Shown: piece by piece, positions 11,301-24,370 of the stretch
How the letters are laid out: the number at the start of each line of letters is the position of its first letter
How positions within the stretch are numbered: position 1 is the stretch's first letter
From: Puffinus mauretanicus
Lineage: Eukaryota; Chordata; Aves; Procellariiformes; Procellariidae
DNA length: 64,000 nt
NCBI GenBank assembly: GCA_023333565.1
Contig: JAJKFH010004158.1
Location: forward strand, 1,364,001 to 1,428,000
Reading direction: 5' to 3'
Translations under genes and position numbers: made by a program
The notes under the pieces: generated by a model
Seen by the model: the letters and a program-made list of their open reading frames with translations, nothing else
The model's database searches: none
Told to the model about the DNA's origin: nothing

Positions 11301-13260
11301 AGTTCTGTTTTAACCTGAAAGCTGACTCCAAAAAACCCCTGGTACTTTGAAAACCATATTAATTTTGTCTCATCTCAATACCTTCCAGAACTAGATTTGC
11401 TTCATTTAAAAGCTGTTATTTCCTAGCTTTGTACAACAGCCTGAAATGCAACAACTGTTGGGGCTTTTTGTTGGGTTTGGTTTTTTTTTCGTCCTGGCTT
11501 TAACAGTACCAATATCAAAGTATTCTGGTCTCGGAACACAGTTACCATTTCTTCTGCTAATGCACTAGCTAGCATGCAAGCTATATTGTGCCAATGCTGT
11601 ACATATTGAATGTAGAGCAGCAAATGCAATAAAGCAAGAGCAAAAGTAACAAAGCCTTATTTGCTATTAAAATAATTTACTGATGACATAACGCACTAAG
11701 CACATATATAGACTTCTCTGCTAAGTAAGAGGATGCAATTTTGCATATTCACCTGCAACTAAAGTTGGATGAGGTCTTCAAGCGTGAGCTGGCAGATGCC
11801 ATCTGCCTGGATTTATCCAAACCAGATGATAGTTTTGGATGGAACCACACTTCACACAGATACCCTCTGCTTTCAGTACACCTTAACCTTGCTTCCAAAT
11901 CCATATATTGTTCCAGCATCACCTTGGGACTGACCTTTGTTTAATTAACTGTTCTTCACTGACACCAGAACAACAACAAAAGCTTCGAGCTACAAGCCAG
12001 CACTTACCACCAGGGAAGTTTTTTGGGTTTTTTTTGGTTTTTTGGTGGGGGTTTTGGGGTTTTTTTTGGTTGGTTGGTTTTTTTTACAAAGAACAAAGTT
12101 ATTCCATAACTGGGGAGTTTCTTCTTCCAAACTAGTCAGGATTGGTTTAGCCAGGAAGGAAAAGCCCATTGACTGAATTCAGACATGAAAATTTTACACT
12201 TGAAAGCATATTTTTGTCTTTGCAAATGAATTTAATTTTGGGGGTGACAGAGTAGGAGTCCCGCCCTTGTGATGAAATTAGAGCCTTTTCAAACTCTCTG
12301 AAGGTACAACCGTGACACAGGTATCAGATTCTGGACACTGTTCCTTTAAAACTTTTTTTTTTTTTTAATATGCATGTTTGATTTACTTTTAATAGTTACT
12401 TCATCAAATAATTTCCTGCTCCTCTCAAAAAAATCTAGACAAAAACACATGAAGTACCTGGATCTCAGCAAATCGGTGACAGAACATCTAGCTCAAAACA
12501 GGCATCACCTGCATTTTACCAGCACTGGACATCAAGCAAGATACTAATTTTTTTATAGTAGTCTCTCAGTGATGGCTGGGGAACATTCCTGCCCTAGGAG
12601 GAAACCAAAACACTTCAACAAAATGGGTGTTAAAAGAAACAACCCATCCTATGGATTATCGGTGGTCTAAGGCAAAGGCGCACAACACGCATTTTGGAAA
12701 CTGAACAAACGTCCATCATGCATGGGCGTTGTAAGTGTCCTACACCTGAAACCTGCAGGCCAGGACTGCAGAAGGGTATTACCCAACTTCAACTGCTTTT
12801 CAGAGCCCCTTTGTGTTTTCTTAGGATGAAAATGTTGTGGAGTCACGGTATAAAACCCCTCAAGACTACTAACAACAACATGAGCTGAAAATGCTTTTTG
12901 AAATCTGAAGCTGGACCTTCTAAGCTTAGCAAAAGCACTCATAAATAAGTTATAAAAATAGAAGCATCTTAATAGGGCTAATTAAATAATCTGACTTGTT
13001 CAAGCTGGTTGATAGTATTCATGTAGGCTGATACTCTGTCCTGAACAGCCCTCTTAAGTAATCAAAAAAAAAAAAAAGGGAGTGGATCATGGCCAAGTGC
13101 TAGCGCACGCTCCTGTCCCCTCCCTGAGCTTAAGGAATATCTATCTATAGACACGGCCGTGGAAAGTTTAATTGTGCAAAACCAAGGGACTGCGCGATTT
13201 CTTTAATCATTAACTGTGGGAACATCACTTACAAAAGGATGAAATTATTCACATATCATG
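8371..13260. other. Gene-free noncoding DNA
   Basis: No protein family is recognisable. Between 9,622 and 10,007 several frames on both strands are open at once in slightly GC-richer DNA, but the peptides are dissimilar to anything I know and have no start or splice context in their favour. The rest is AT-rich unique-looking sequence with short homopolymers. Confidence 0.55.
12018..12085. repeat. G/T-rich low-complexity tract
   Basis: About 68 bases consist almost only of T-runs separated by GG, GGG and GGGGG. The open frame through it (rich in F, W and G) reflects composition only. Confidence 0.85.
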
Positions 13261-13267
13261 CATAATT

Positions 13268-13303
13268 TAATTTTTTAATTTATGCAAAATATTTAAAAAA
13301 TTA
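13268..13303. repeat. AT-rich inverted repeat
   Basis: TAATTTTTTAA (13268-13278) is perfectly complementary to TTAAAAAATTA (13293-13303) across a 14-base loop. This is a possible cruciform in AT-rich DNA; a chance origin is plausible. Confidence 0.6.
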
Positions 13304-15663
13304 TTTAGATCAGAAATGCACATCCAATTGATGTAATACTGATTTCCTCCAATGGTCTTAGTCCCTGATAAGTGCCTGTTAGGCAACTGGCTTTTACATG
13401 AAAACAGATGTTTTCTGGGGGTGTGGGGATTGGTTTTGTTTCGTTCAGGGTTTTTTCTTGTCTCTTTTTTTTTTCTTTTTAAATTAAGAGGCATAAGTAA
13501 TTTCACTCCAAATCTTTCAGTTTTCAGTGGATACAAAAGTGAATTGGTCAACTAATTTAAGTAAACACCTATCTCACATCAACACACATTTAAGGTAGGT
13601 GCTGCTGGGGTAAAAGAGCTCCCCACAAACTTTCCTTTCCCCTCTCTCCTCACAATAACGCTTTCCAGAATTTTAAGTGGAAGTCTCACTTTTATTGCAA
13701 GAATTGCACTAGGGTAATGACATCAGTTTTCACCACTGTAAGGTCCTATTCAAAATGTGGGACTTTTTAGTTTTGAGAAGCACACGAGCAGCCGTAGTTA
13801 CATACACAGTTATAGACTAGAAGCAGAAATCTTTCAGCATGGGAAACACACCGTACACCACATCAAATCTAAGCTTTTGTCCAACTCTGACCCTACTATA
13901 TTAACATCGTTTCCTAAATTGCTAGAACAAGCATTAGCAGCTCAAACAGAGAGTAAGAGAAAGCGTCCTTACCCTACACTTCATGTTCGGCTATCGCTCG
14001 GTATGTGTAAAGCGGGGTTAATTTGGCTTCCTTAAACGTAAGTGTTGTTTTACCATGGATTCAATAGTAAAGTAAAGAAATAAAATTTTTTAAAAAGGCA
14101 AACCCTTCTGCCCAGGAATGCTGATGTTCTGACAAAGCAGAGGATTTAAGAAGTCACATTATAATTCTTACTGCAGAAGTACACGCAAAACCCAAGCCTG
14201 TATAAACCCTACGCACTTGATTGCGTGTATTATATGCTCACCCCCTATTTAAACTACATTAATCAGAAACAGAAGTTATTTGCATTGCACTCCTCTAATA
14301 CGAAATAAACTAGAAACTCAGTCTGTTTTCATTTTCTAAACAGTTTGAACACCACCACAAGAATGTGGACAACTACAGAAACTGGGGTTTTTTGTTTCTT
14401 TACCTGGTTTCAATCATCTTCACAAGAGATGTTGAAGACGCTTGTTTTTGAAGCCTGACAGAATACTTTACTGCCCATAAGGAACACGAGCTCATTAACA
14501 CGTAGAAAGCCATATACGGGGAAGGCGCTAACCCAGCGAGTAAACATAATTTTAGAGCATTAGTTGATAATGCAAAACCTCTGTGCCTAATGTCTTTAAA
14601 GCAATTATTTTACTCTAAGAACTCCTTAATGGCATGTTACCTACTTCATCCACTAAAAACGATTTCATTTCTCCCTGATACGAAAATGACATACAGCATA
14701 CTAAAATAAAAATTAAGAAAAAACCTCATAGTATTCCCAGATCTTGCAAGTTGTTTTGGTCGCTGAAATTCAGCGCTTAGCAGCCAAAGAAGTGAAAAGT
14801 CAGGTACAGGAGAATACTGCTGGGGAAACTAAATCGCTGACCTCATGCAATTTCCTGAGATAAATGAGAAAAGGCAGCGTCGGCAGTGATGGAACTGCAT
14901 GTAGGACATAAGCAGCTCATCCACGGCTCCGTCAGACCCCTCAGCTCTCCCAGTTACGTATCTTGCTGCTTTTGACTACAAGAAACTTTTTGTCAGTACC
15001 TTGAAGCATCAAGAAGATTGAGCACTAGCAGGACCATAACTACCTCTAAGCTCTTCTTTCTGTTTTTTTTTTTCCTTTTTTTTTTTTTTAAATAAAGCTC
15101 ATTGAGAGAGTTTGTTCAGTAAACATGACTGATTTGTATATAAAAACCTCTTTGCTAATTGTACGTGTTGATACACAGTGGAATGGTGCTAAACTCTCCT
15201 TAAAAAGAGTTTGCAATTAAATCAAAGGTAGGCACATCACAAAATACTTACTCTGGAAATCTCCACTATTACCTGAGCTTAAAAATATAAGACCTTAAGG
15301 GGAAAAGAAAAAAAAAAAAAACCATCACATATTCCCAAGAAGCTGCTCTCAAACGCTGCTTTCCTCTGGCCTATATTTACATGGACAAAGTCCAAATAAA
15401 TAAGGTCAATTAAAGAGAATTTTGGGGGAGAGATGCAACACCACAAACTAACATTTGTACTACTGAAAATTGACTTACACTGAAAATAAGAATAACTGCT
15501 TGGTTTATCATGGCTTATCCGTGTCAGTAAGTGCTCAGTTTTTCATTATTTGCTGGCCTGGGGACCCTGGGATGACAGGGCTGCACTGATCGCTGCTTTC
15601 CTTGGGAGCTGTCAGAGGCATTAAGAGCAGCCAAATGCACCCGAAACAACAGTAACAGGGACT

Positions 15664-15725
15664 GTTTTTGTCAAAACGATTTTGTCCCAAATTTTTGGTT
15701 TTGTCCAAAAAATTTTGTCCCAAAC
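15664..15725. repeat. Degenerate tandem repeat built on TTTTGTCC
   Basis: Four copies of a TTTTGTC(C)(C)AAA core occur in 62 bases, at irregular 14-20 base spacing with diverged spacers. Read on the minus strand it gives a repeated DK/GQN peptide pattern, which is a by-product of the repeat and does not indicate a protein. Confidence 0.65.
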
Positions 15726-18404
15726 TCTGAAATTTATTACTATCCTATGCTACACTTTAAAAAAAAAACCCCAAAGAACGAATGACATAGCTTTCAAGCA
15801 TGGATGATTTGATGTAATGCTCAGTTTTACCTGTAAAATAAATTTTAAAGGTTTGGTTTATTTGAATTCATACCTAATGCCAGCTATCATGAGCACCTTT
15901 CAATTAAGGCCTCCCTCTCCCTCCCCCCTCGATATTTTTCAATACATATTCTGCATAAAAGTAAACGGAAGTGTGCGCAGCACGGTTCATCAACATCTTT
16001 TTTCAACATGTAATCATCAACATTTTCCCTGTGTCATCAACTGACTTTTTTAACGTTTGTATCATTTTAGTCATTAAATATTAAAAGGACAAAAAGTGGT
16101 TTGTCAATTTAGTTTTTAGGCTATTAGAGATGGGAGAAAAGGGAAAGGAAGGCGAGACATTACACTAAGATGCTGATTAGGAAATTAAGTGTGCTACAAT
16201 ATGCTGCAGGTAGATTCCTTGTTTTACCGATAGGAAAAAAAAAACCCACAAAAAACCAAAAACAACTTTCACAAACCCAGCTATATTGACAAAAGGACCC
16301 ATGGAGCTGCTCATTCAAAAAATGCATCTTGTTCCCAAAGCAACCGCATCACGTTGGGAAGGGAGAGGGACTGACTTTCTTTGGTATTGATTTAAAGGGG
16401 ATATTCTGCATCCCATGAAGGAGCACCCTGCTGATACAGTAAGTATAGGCTTGATTGTCTTAATGTCCACTTTAAACTCAATACTAGTGTTGCTGCAAAA
16501 CTAGAGGTCATGAAACCCAGCATATAGTTCCAGAGACTTCAAAAAAAAACCCCAAACAAATCACAAAACAACCAACCCTGCAAAATCCTCAAAAAGCACC
16601 TATCAAAGTGATTTCAATCCAGTGATCCGGTACAAAGTCAAAGGATGTAAGCTCTTCTAATTCCACGCTTTCAGCTCCTCCAGGCTCCGGCCGCCGTTGC
16701 CAGGGCCCGGCTGACACCTCCTCCAAAAGACAGGAGCCCTGCAGCTCGGCGGTGCCTCCCCACACAGCTCTTCAGCCGTTTGCGACCTGACAGCTGTTGG
16801 CTTTGGGTTTACACGCTGCAAAAACAACTCAGGAGGCAAATAGCATGAACGGCACCCCGTTCCGGTCCAGGAGGTTTTATTACAATGAGTTTAGCTCTGG
16901 GCAAGCTGCCGTAATCAGCACATTTTTGACAGGTATTTTATTTTTCCTCCACAGAATACCTAACACTACTGAAAACACTCCCTGCCACATTAAATACTGC
17001 TGTTTTGTTAAAAATAAAAAATAAAAGTATTACCTATTGTTGTTCTCCTCCTGCTAATAAAGACTAACTTTATCCTTCACTATAATCCCTCCAAATCAAT
17101 TAAAACGCATTCAGCAGGTTGAAAGGATACTAGTGAAGCATTAACAAAAGCCTGGTTTGGATTATGCAAAACTTCTGCAGCGTTTGGCTGACACAAAGAT
17201 TTCAGTGGGAAAATACTTTCAAGAGAAGCAAAATAAATCTAGCTCTTAAAAATATTTCTTATTCTGTTTTGCTCACTAGTTCTAGCAAGATATTAGGTCA
17301 AATCCCCACGTCACCGACCTCTTTCTAAGGTTCGCAAGTCGATCTGTGAATAAAATGTGTAGTCTCTCGGAGCCACTCATACAAATCTCTACAGCGCTGC
17401 CATAAACTGGTGCTTAAAGACAATAAAAAGGAAAATGTCTTAAAACAGAAGCCGCTCACGTCTGGGTACGCGCAGGTCCATCACCATGAACCCATCTAGG
17501 ACACGCGCGAGCCTTCCCCGGAATGAAGCGGCATTCCTGAAGTAGGGAAATAACCATGCTAGGCGCCAACAGGTGTTGGAGACCTGCCAAGGCATTTGTT
17601 CACATGTCTCACAGCCTGCTAAAATGCCACTATGGAGGGGAAAAAGATTTTTTTCCCCCTGCCCAGAAGAAGCTCCAGCAGGTGATGCTACCTGTGCTAG
17701 GTCCGGTCAATGGACAGCCACACTTAATGCTTTCCTTTGCAAAAAATAAAGATGAGGATGAACTTTCACCTGGTGAACAAGCCAGGGATCACGTTTTCTA
17801 GTGCTTTTGAATTTGTAGGAAGCTGCCTCTGACGTCTCGCCCTGGGGCTTGATCAGACAAGGAAGAAAAAGCAGAGAATTTTCAAGACGCTGGCAAGCGT
17901 CTGGTCTTTCAAAACGTCATCGCTAATCTTCACATCATCGAGCTTGCTCAGTAATCAAGATAGAAGAACTATGCAAGTGCAAATTAGTGTCACTTATCTC
18001 CTGAAAACAAGTAAGAAAGAGGATATGGAGTAAGTATGCCCAAAAGCAACATCAAATCTACTCTCTATGATCAGATGAGGGATTACTGACGTTTGCTTCA
18101 CCTCACAGAAAAAACCCCAAACACACATGAAGATATCTCCATGACATTTACCATTTGTCTGAGCAGGTCAGTGCTACATTAAAAGGACCACAGGCTCAAT
18201 GGCAGTGAGAACAGGAAGGCAAGGAGCCATCCTCAGGTCCTCCAACAATTTTCAGACACTGCCAAGATACAAAATCCAACTCCTACAAAACTTAATTTTT
18301 ACTTCTTTTTCTTTTGGGTCTATTAACAGAAAAATTAAGAGGGGCACCAAGGTTATTTTAGGGTATTATGCATCCCAATGACCTAATATGAGTAATTGGT
18401 ATAA

Positions 18405-18660
18405 ATTTATGGCACGTCACCCGTTCAGGTGCAGGACAGACATCTAAAGGGCAGCCCCGTCATCAATCCCAAGACACCGCACGCCAACCCGAAGCACCTC
18501 TTTCTTTCGGAAGAGGACAGCAGCACTCTGAGCCCGCGGACAAGCGACCTCAGCACAGGACTCGGAGAGCACATGAAAAACTGCCAGCGTTTCCCTGAAC
18601 CGCTGAAGCACAACAGGGAGGCGGACGATGGAGAATGCCGGCACTAGGAAGTTGTCCAAG
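18405..18660. other. CpG-enriched patch without a recognisable gene
   Basis: About 16 CpG occur in roughly 250 bases, well above the surrounding sequence. Both strands stay open for about 60-72 codons (18429-18647 plus; 18444-18659 and 18425-18613 minus), as expected when stop codons are rare in GC-rich DNA. No homology is recognised. Confidence 0.4.
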
Positions 18661-21233
18661 ACCTTTAGTCTCTTATTCTCCTGGGGACTAACCCAGATTT
18701 GACTATTTCTCTAATGGTAAAAGAATTGCTCGCTACTTAGTACCTGTGATACATGATTATATGCTGATGATGCAGGTTCCTGGAACACTGCAAAGTGCTG
18801 GGGGGTTTGTCGTCAAATTGACAGTTTTGCAGGAGTAATCATTGTACCTGCCTAGAAAAAAAAAAAAACATGCCCTATATGGTGAAAGGCAATGATGATA
18901 ATTGCAGGTGTTTCATATGAGAATAAAACTAGCAGGAAATTAAAAGAAAAAAAACAGAAAAAGCACTCCTGCCCACTGTAGCGACCAACTTCCATATTCC
19001 AACTTGATACCCTGGAAGTATTTACTTTCTGTGTCCAGAAAAATCTTTACAAATAAGCTTTTTAAGGCCCTTTGGTAATATTGTTTCTTCAGTAATTATT
19101 TTTAAAAGTAATCAGCTTGAAAGAGACCTTACAACTTCACAGTAGTGCTTTAGCTCAACTGTAGCAGCGACAGAAGAAATCGGCACAATATGCCAGAGGA
19201 ACGTAAAATGTACTAACCGGGTATGAAAACAGCTATAAAATACTGAAATCCATGCAAGTACATATCAGATCATCTGTTTAACACTGCAAAATTTGTGATA
19301 TTTACGTTTCCATTCAAGAATGCTCTTCAGATGACACTTACCCTGAACTCTCAAAAGCACGTATTATGCACAGCCATAGTGCAAATGAGAAAATTATGGC
19401 TCTAAATCCATCTGTTCTCCATTTTCTTCGAAAGTATAATGTATAATAATAATTTATTTTTCCCTTTAAATTAAATTTCTTCAGTCATTGTCCTTTAAAA
19501 TAAAGATACAAACATATGGTCAGATATTTTTCTGTATACAGCATCATCATTCTTACGGTGAAATTAATAGCTCTTCCAAGCAATTTTTGCTAAGTAGCCA
19601 AAATCCAAAAGTAAAGACTGAGCAAATTACAATACTAACACTAATTTATTAAACGACTTTCAAATGTGTTCAGTTCCCCTTTTCTTTGTTTGCAGTATTA
19701 TAGGACCATTTGGTAAAGCAAAATTGCACAGGTTCAACCCTTTGTTTACTAAGACAACTGTGGCTGAAAAAGAAATGGAAGTGACAGCACTAGGGCTACC
19801 TCGCCTTACGGAGTAACGCTGCGCTGGAGCGTTGCTGCTGGAGGAAATTAAATAGCAGAAACTCTGAAGGATAACGTTACTGGGGTGCTCTGCAATCCAG
19901 ACGCTCAAGAAGGCAGGAGCAAGAGCCTTGGAGAGCTGCTACCACCTCCTCACAACGAGCCACTTGCGTACCTTTCCCACGACTTCTCTTTCTGGGCTAT
20001 GCAATATATTTTCTTACACCTGCCACCTGTATGGACACTTGGACACATTACGGCAAGTCAAACATACTGGCCACTCTTGGTATAAGCCAGGCCTGCCGCG
20101 TTTATATCTCTATCGGCACTAATTCTGCTGCCTTTTGAGGCGGTGATAAAACTCAACGTTGCTCTGCTGGCAAGCAGAGGTTCATCACAGCCGAGCACTT
20201 CTGAACACACTGTGGGTTCACAAGACAAATAAAAGCTCTCAACTTTTACTTGCAAGTTGTCCTGTAAAATTCTCTCATTACAGGCACACACCTACCTCAC
20301 AGCAACTTCATTTTTTAAATTTTCCTAAAGCAGGTGCTTTTGAAGGCAAGCGCCACAACGTTTGGTCTTTGGGACTGCATTTTAAATGACAAAAGCTAAA
20401 AGGCTCTGATTAATCAAAGCAATTTTTTTTTTCTATCAGAAGGTCAACTGTTTCACACATCTACTGTTGGAAAGAAAAGAACAAATCCAAGCAATATTTT
20501 CTATTCCCCACTCCTACTCTAAGAAACGTGTGTGACATTTATAACCACGGTATAAAAGCTCATTAATACTATACGCTGACCTATATAAAAAGGGTTATTG
20601 GCTTAACACAGTAGGAGACACTCTCGTGGAAAACAGGCAAGGAAAGGAGAGAACGGCTCAAGATAAGCCATCTCTCCACAAACACTGGCTCAAAGGATGA
20701 GATCATTAATGACAGTATTAAAAGTGGCCAACATTTTTCACCTCCTCTCTGCTCATTTAAAAACTAGTTTAAAACCGCAGAATAAAAGCCCAGCGAACAC
20801 CCCCGTACATTTTAAAAGGTAATTCCCTCTCAAAAGGCCGATAGCAGGCAGAGAGTGGGAGAAAGGTTTATTTTAGTTGAGCTAATCTGACAGACTGGCA
20901 CCTACTCAGAGGTGTCGGAAGAAGTCTGGCGCGTCCACACAACCACCAAGAGCAGCAGTAAATCCTTAAGGAAGACAGGGCTGCCTATGCGTTACCTTCG
21001 CTTTTTCAATACTTCTCCTCTGGAAGTTTTGTTCCTTCTTTTCGAAGAAATCATTTAAAGCAAGCTCCTCAGTGTGCTCTGAAGAGAGTTACTTCCAGCG
21101 CTTGACCTTGGGGTTTGCCAAGACTCAATGCTCAAGGCACCGTGCTCATGGGGAAGCACCAAACAGGGGTGAGAAGTAAGCTGCCTGCCAGCCTAAGCAG
21201 ATTCCATATTTACACCTGACGCCTCCTCCCAAA

Positions 21234-21299
21234 ACCATCCTTTAGCTTAAATAACTGCGCTTAAATAAAGTTAAATAACCATCCTTTAACTTAAATAAC
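21234..21299. repeat. 22-bp direct repeat
   Basis: ACCATCCTTTAGCTTAAATA plus AC (21234-21255) is repeated at 21278-21299 with one G-to-A change. The copies start 44 bases apart, and the DNA between them also carries CTTAAATAAAGTTAAATA. This suggests a small local duplication close to the decayed CR1. Confidence 0.8.
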
Positions 21300-21359
21300 A
21301 CATATGGAGAGCAATCCTATCTCCTCTCAGGTTTTGTTTTTCAAGGCTCAAGCCAAGCT

Positions 21360-21960
21360 CTTCCAGGCTACTCGCGAAAAGGCTGGCCAATCCTTCCACC
21401 ATCATCCTAATTACCTTTCCTCAACCTCTGCCCGTTTAACTCCTCTTCCTAAATACAAGCAGGACACCTTCATTCTTTGCTGCTCCCAAATGATGAGGCT
21501 GAGCTTATAGAATAAATTAATATCACCCGTCCTTAAGCACATGACATTCTCCTGAAACCAATTAACCGCAGAGGAAAGTGGTTCTTCTCACATAATAATC
21601 CAGTCCTCCCCCAGCCCTGCCAACGTCTCTCGGCTTTGGAGTCGGCAAATTTATTTAGCGTGCTTCTAATTCTTCTGTAAAGGCTGCTAATGAAAATATT
21701 AAATAAGGCATGATTTGATCCTTGAGGAACTCCAGCAGTAACTTCGTATGTTCAGCAGAAGGAAAAACAACTCGCGGTCATACAAGGTTATCAAGAATGA
21801 CAGTGTGAAAGACTTCAGTCTTCAAAGGTATTTTCACCACCTTAAAAACCCTCCTTGCAGGATACAGGATTACCATGATGCAATCAAATTATGCCCAATT
21901 ATCTCAAGTATTTTGAGCATTTGTGCCAGCCACCCACCCTGAAGAAAAACAGAAACTGAA
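21360..21960 (-). mobile_element. Ancient decayed CR1/L3-type LINE fragment
   Basis: On the + strand the stretch reads like reverse-complemented CR1 reverse-transcriptase sequence. The clearest landmark is about 21,640-21,735: a GGCAAATTTA-like segment, then AATGAAAATATTAAATAAGG, then GATCCTTGAGGAACTCCA, in the order and spacing seen in old CR1/L3 copies. Upstream, 21,400-21,450 resembles the usual CR1 'catcctggttgccctt' segment. It is heavily mutated with no surviving frame, so the ends are approximate. Its orientation matches the younger CR1 at 33.3 kb. Confidence 0.55.
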
Positions 21961-24180
21961 ACAAGACTGTTTGACACGCACAGATGCGGCAAGACCAGCA
22001 ACCACTTTTATTCAAACTAAACCAAAAAGGTGGCCATCATCATCTTCTGGTTCTCCCAAGAGGTCCCTGTCATCCACAGGAAGATGCTTTTTTAGCATTA
22101 CAAAACAGCTTGCAAAGCACGGATCCCCTAGGATACTGCAATTAACTCATTTCCTATACTGAAATCTCTGATTCAGTGAACGGTATTTTAATTAATTCTT
22201 TAAATATTTATTCCTCCAATAGGTTAAACCTTAATTAAAATTAAAAGTGCCTGATAGCATCTTCTTATCTGGTTACAGATGCATTTTTTAAAAATTTGCG
22301 GTGATGATATAGCAACCACATTAAAAGGGATATATATTTAATTTTACATTTTTTTTCAGTTCAGCATAACACTAAGAAAATTAATTCAATCTGCATTTAC
22401 ACTCACAGAATCTGTCTCCTGTTACTCTAATAACTATTTTTGCTTTGTTTCAAACACAAATTTTACAGAACTTTTTTGGACTTTGCCCTGGGCACGTGTC
22501 TCACCACCAGAGATTTGCTGATGCTTAATCTCGTATTTCATTAGTTATTGCTTAATTAGAACCCTATTTGAAAGATGTTGAATAAAAATGGACCATTTCA
22601 TTATCGTGAGACATGAAAGAGGCAAAAAGTTCTTTGTAATCCAAGCTGCTCCTCAGCAAGTTTTTATCGTGTTTATCACGTAGGCATCATACATGACGTT
22701 ATCTTCTATCTGTATTTCAGCTCTTCACCTCCCAATGCAGCTCTTTAGTCAGCACATCTGCCACTACTCCTACATTCATCTTCACACAACTTTCCTGGCA
22801 CCGGGGAACACCACAGTCCCGCTGTTGGGAGACAGGTTCATGCAGTCCATGAACACCACCACCAGACACTTCCCAGGCCCCACCTCATGAGTTATCTTCC
22901 ATTTTACCCAAAAGATCAGCACAGCAACCACAGGAAAGGCTCCAGCAATACCTTTTAGTCACGTAGAGTATGCGCAGGAGTCCTTTTTAAACCTACCAGA
23001 GTTTCTTACAGCTCTAAAGCAAGCAGGGCTTCTCTAGTACCCTTAAATATTGACCAAAAAAAAAAAAGGTTCATTTTGATTCACTGTTCTTAACTGCAGC
23101 CTTTTCTCTTTATAGCCACCTAATTAAAGAAACCGATATGTTTACAATGCAATACATTTACAGAATAACCAAGTTTACCTATTACATGCACAACTAAATA
23201 CAGAATCGTTTCAGCGCTCCCCCACCTGATTCAGGAACCATTTATGCACAAATGCCAAATTACGTTCTGGTTTCGGGCTTGGGCATCTGAGCATAATTTC
23301 GGCTTCCAGATAAGTAACAAAATGTGCTCAAAACCAGCAATTTACTTGAGAAGCATTCACAAATTTCAGTTGTGTCTGAAACCACTGTCTGAAAGGCTTA
23401 TTCATGAATTGTAAATTAAAATGTTACTGCTCTGTATTATGCAAATAACCAAATTCTAGCATTGTAACAGAAGCAATGATCTTGTTACCCTGTCACTCCT
23501 GCAAGCAGACAGACACCTTCTTAGCGCATGATTTTCAAAATTGCTTGTGTGTTGCCTTTTAATTGTACTGGTTTTGATACTAATGAAGGATTTACCACCG
23601 CCTTAAATGAGATTCACCCAACAATGGGCACTTTTGAAAAGCCAACCATTTTTCTGTAACTGGGTATGCAAACAGTATTGTCATACTTAATAAAAATTCC
23701 TGTAAGAGCATTTATATTAACAAACGCAAGATATCCAATGAAATTGAGCAATAGAAAAATAAGATACCAGATATCAGGACCTTCATTAAAAAAGCATCAC
23801 ACGATGCATTCTCAAAACGCAACAAATGGCCTCGTTTGGGTGTTCAACAATTAGCTTTGGTTAGATAAATTATATAGCTAAACAGTTGTATGTGAAAAAT
23901 AAGAGTACGTGCAACTGTCTTAAATTCAGCTTATATACATCCCGACAGTCATCCTTTATGGAAAAATTCTGCATATGGTGCGTGTGGGTGGACTGAGACC
24001 ACGAAAGGATGAGCATTACCTCGTTGCATCTCCATAAGGCAGGCCAGGGTGGAGGGTTCAAAGGAGGCTGGGCGCTTGTCATAGACATCAGCACATAAAT
24101 CAGTATATCGGTATCAGCGACTCAAGTCACATGGATCCCATTAAATCTTACCAAGTTACCTCATCCCTGCACCGTTCAAG
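21961..24180. other. Gene-free noncoding DNA
   Basis: This is AT-rich sequence with no supported gene. Parts of 21,990-22,160 and 22,450-22,610 may be further remnants of old repeats, but I cannot assign them. An A12 run lies near 23,057. Confidence 0.5.
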
Positions 24181-24370
24181 AAGGCGTCTTCAGACAGACG
24201 CTGCCTCCCACCCGCGCCCGTTCAGGTAACCGCCTTGCAGACGGCGGGCGACGTGAGGACGAGCTGCGCCGGGGCACGCCGACCGGCACGCCACGCCGCC
24301 CGGCGTGCTGGGGCACGCGAGATCCTCACCTCCCGCAGAGCGGATAGCGCCGAACGGCGGGTCTGATACT
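24181..24370. promoter_or_regulatory. Isolated dense CpG block (CpG-island-like)
   Basis: I count about 29 CpG in roughly 180 bases in otherwise CpG-poor DNA. The block contains a 10-bp imperfect inverted repeat (24283-24292 with 24302-24311, one G/T mismatch) and a direct repeat GGGGCACGC at 24271-24279 and 24310-24318. Splice-like strings are present: TTCAGGTAAC at 24221-24230 on plus, and GGAGGTGAGG on minus around 24330. A minus-strand ATG frame (24378 down to 24190) spans it, but it is not recognisable. It could be an unmethylated promoter or enhancer (for example an alternative minus-strand promoter of the presumed host gene) or a GC-rich repeat. No function is established. Confidence 0.45.

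Larger units (their letters stand above)
13304..21230. other. Gene-free noncoding DNA
   Basis: No coding feature is supported. Two small CpG-enriched patches stand out, at about 16,660-16,800 and 18,405-18,660. A short degenerate repeat lies at 15,664-15,725. T or A runs of 9-13 occur at several places, for example 15,065-15,090. Open frames of up to 92 codons here show no recognisable domains. Confidence 0.55.
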
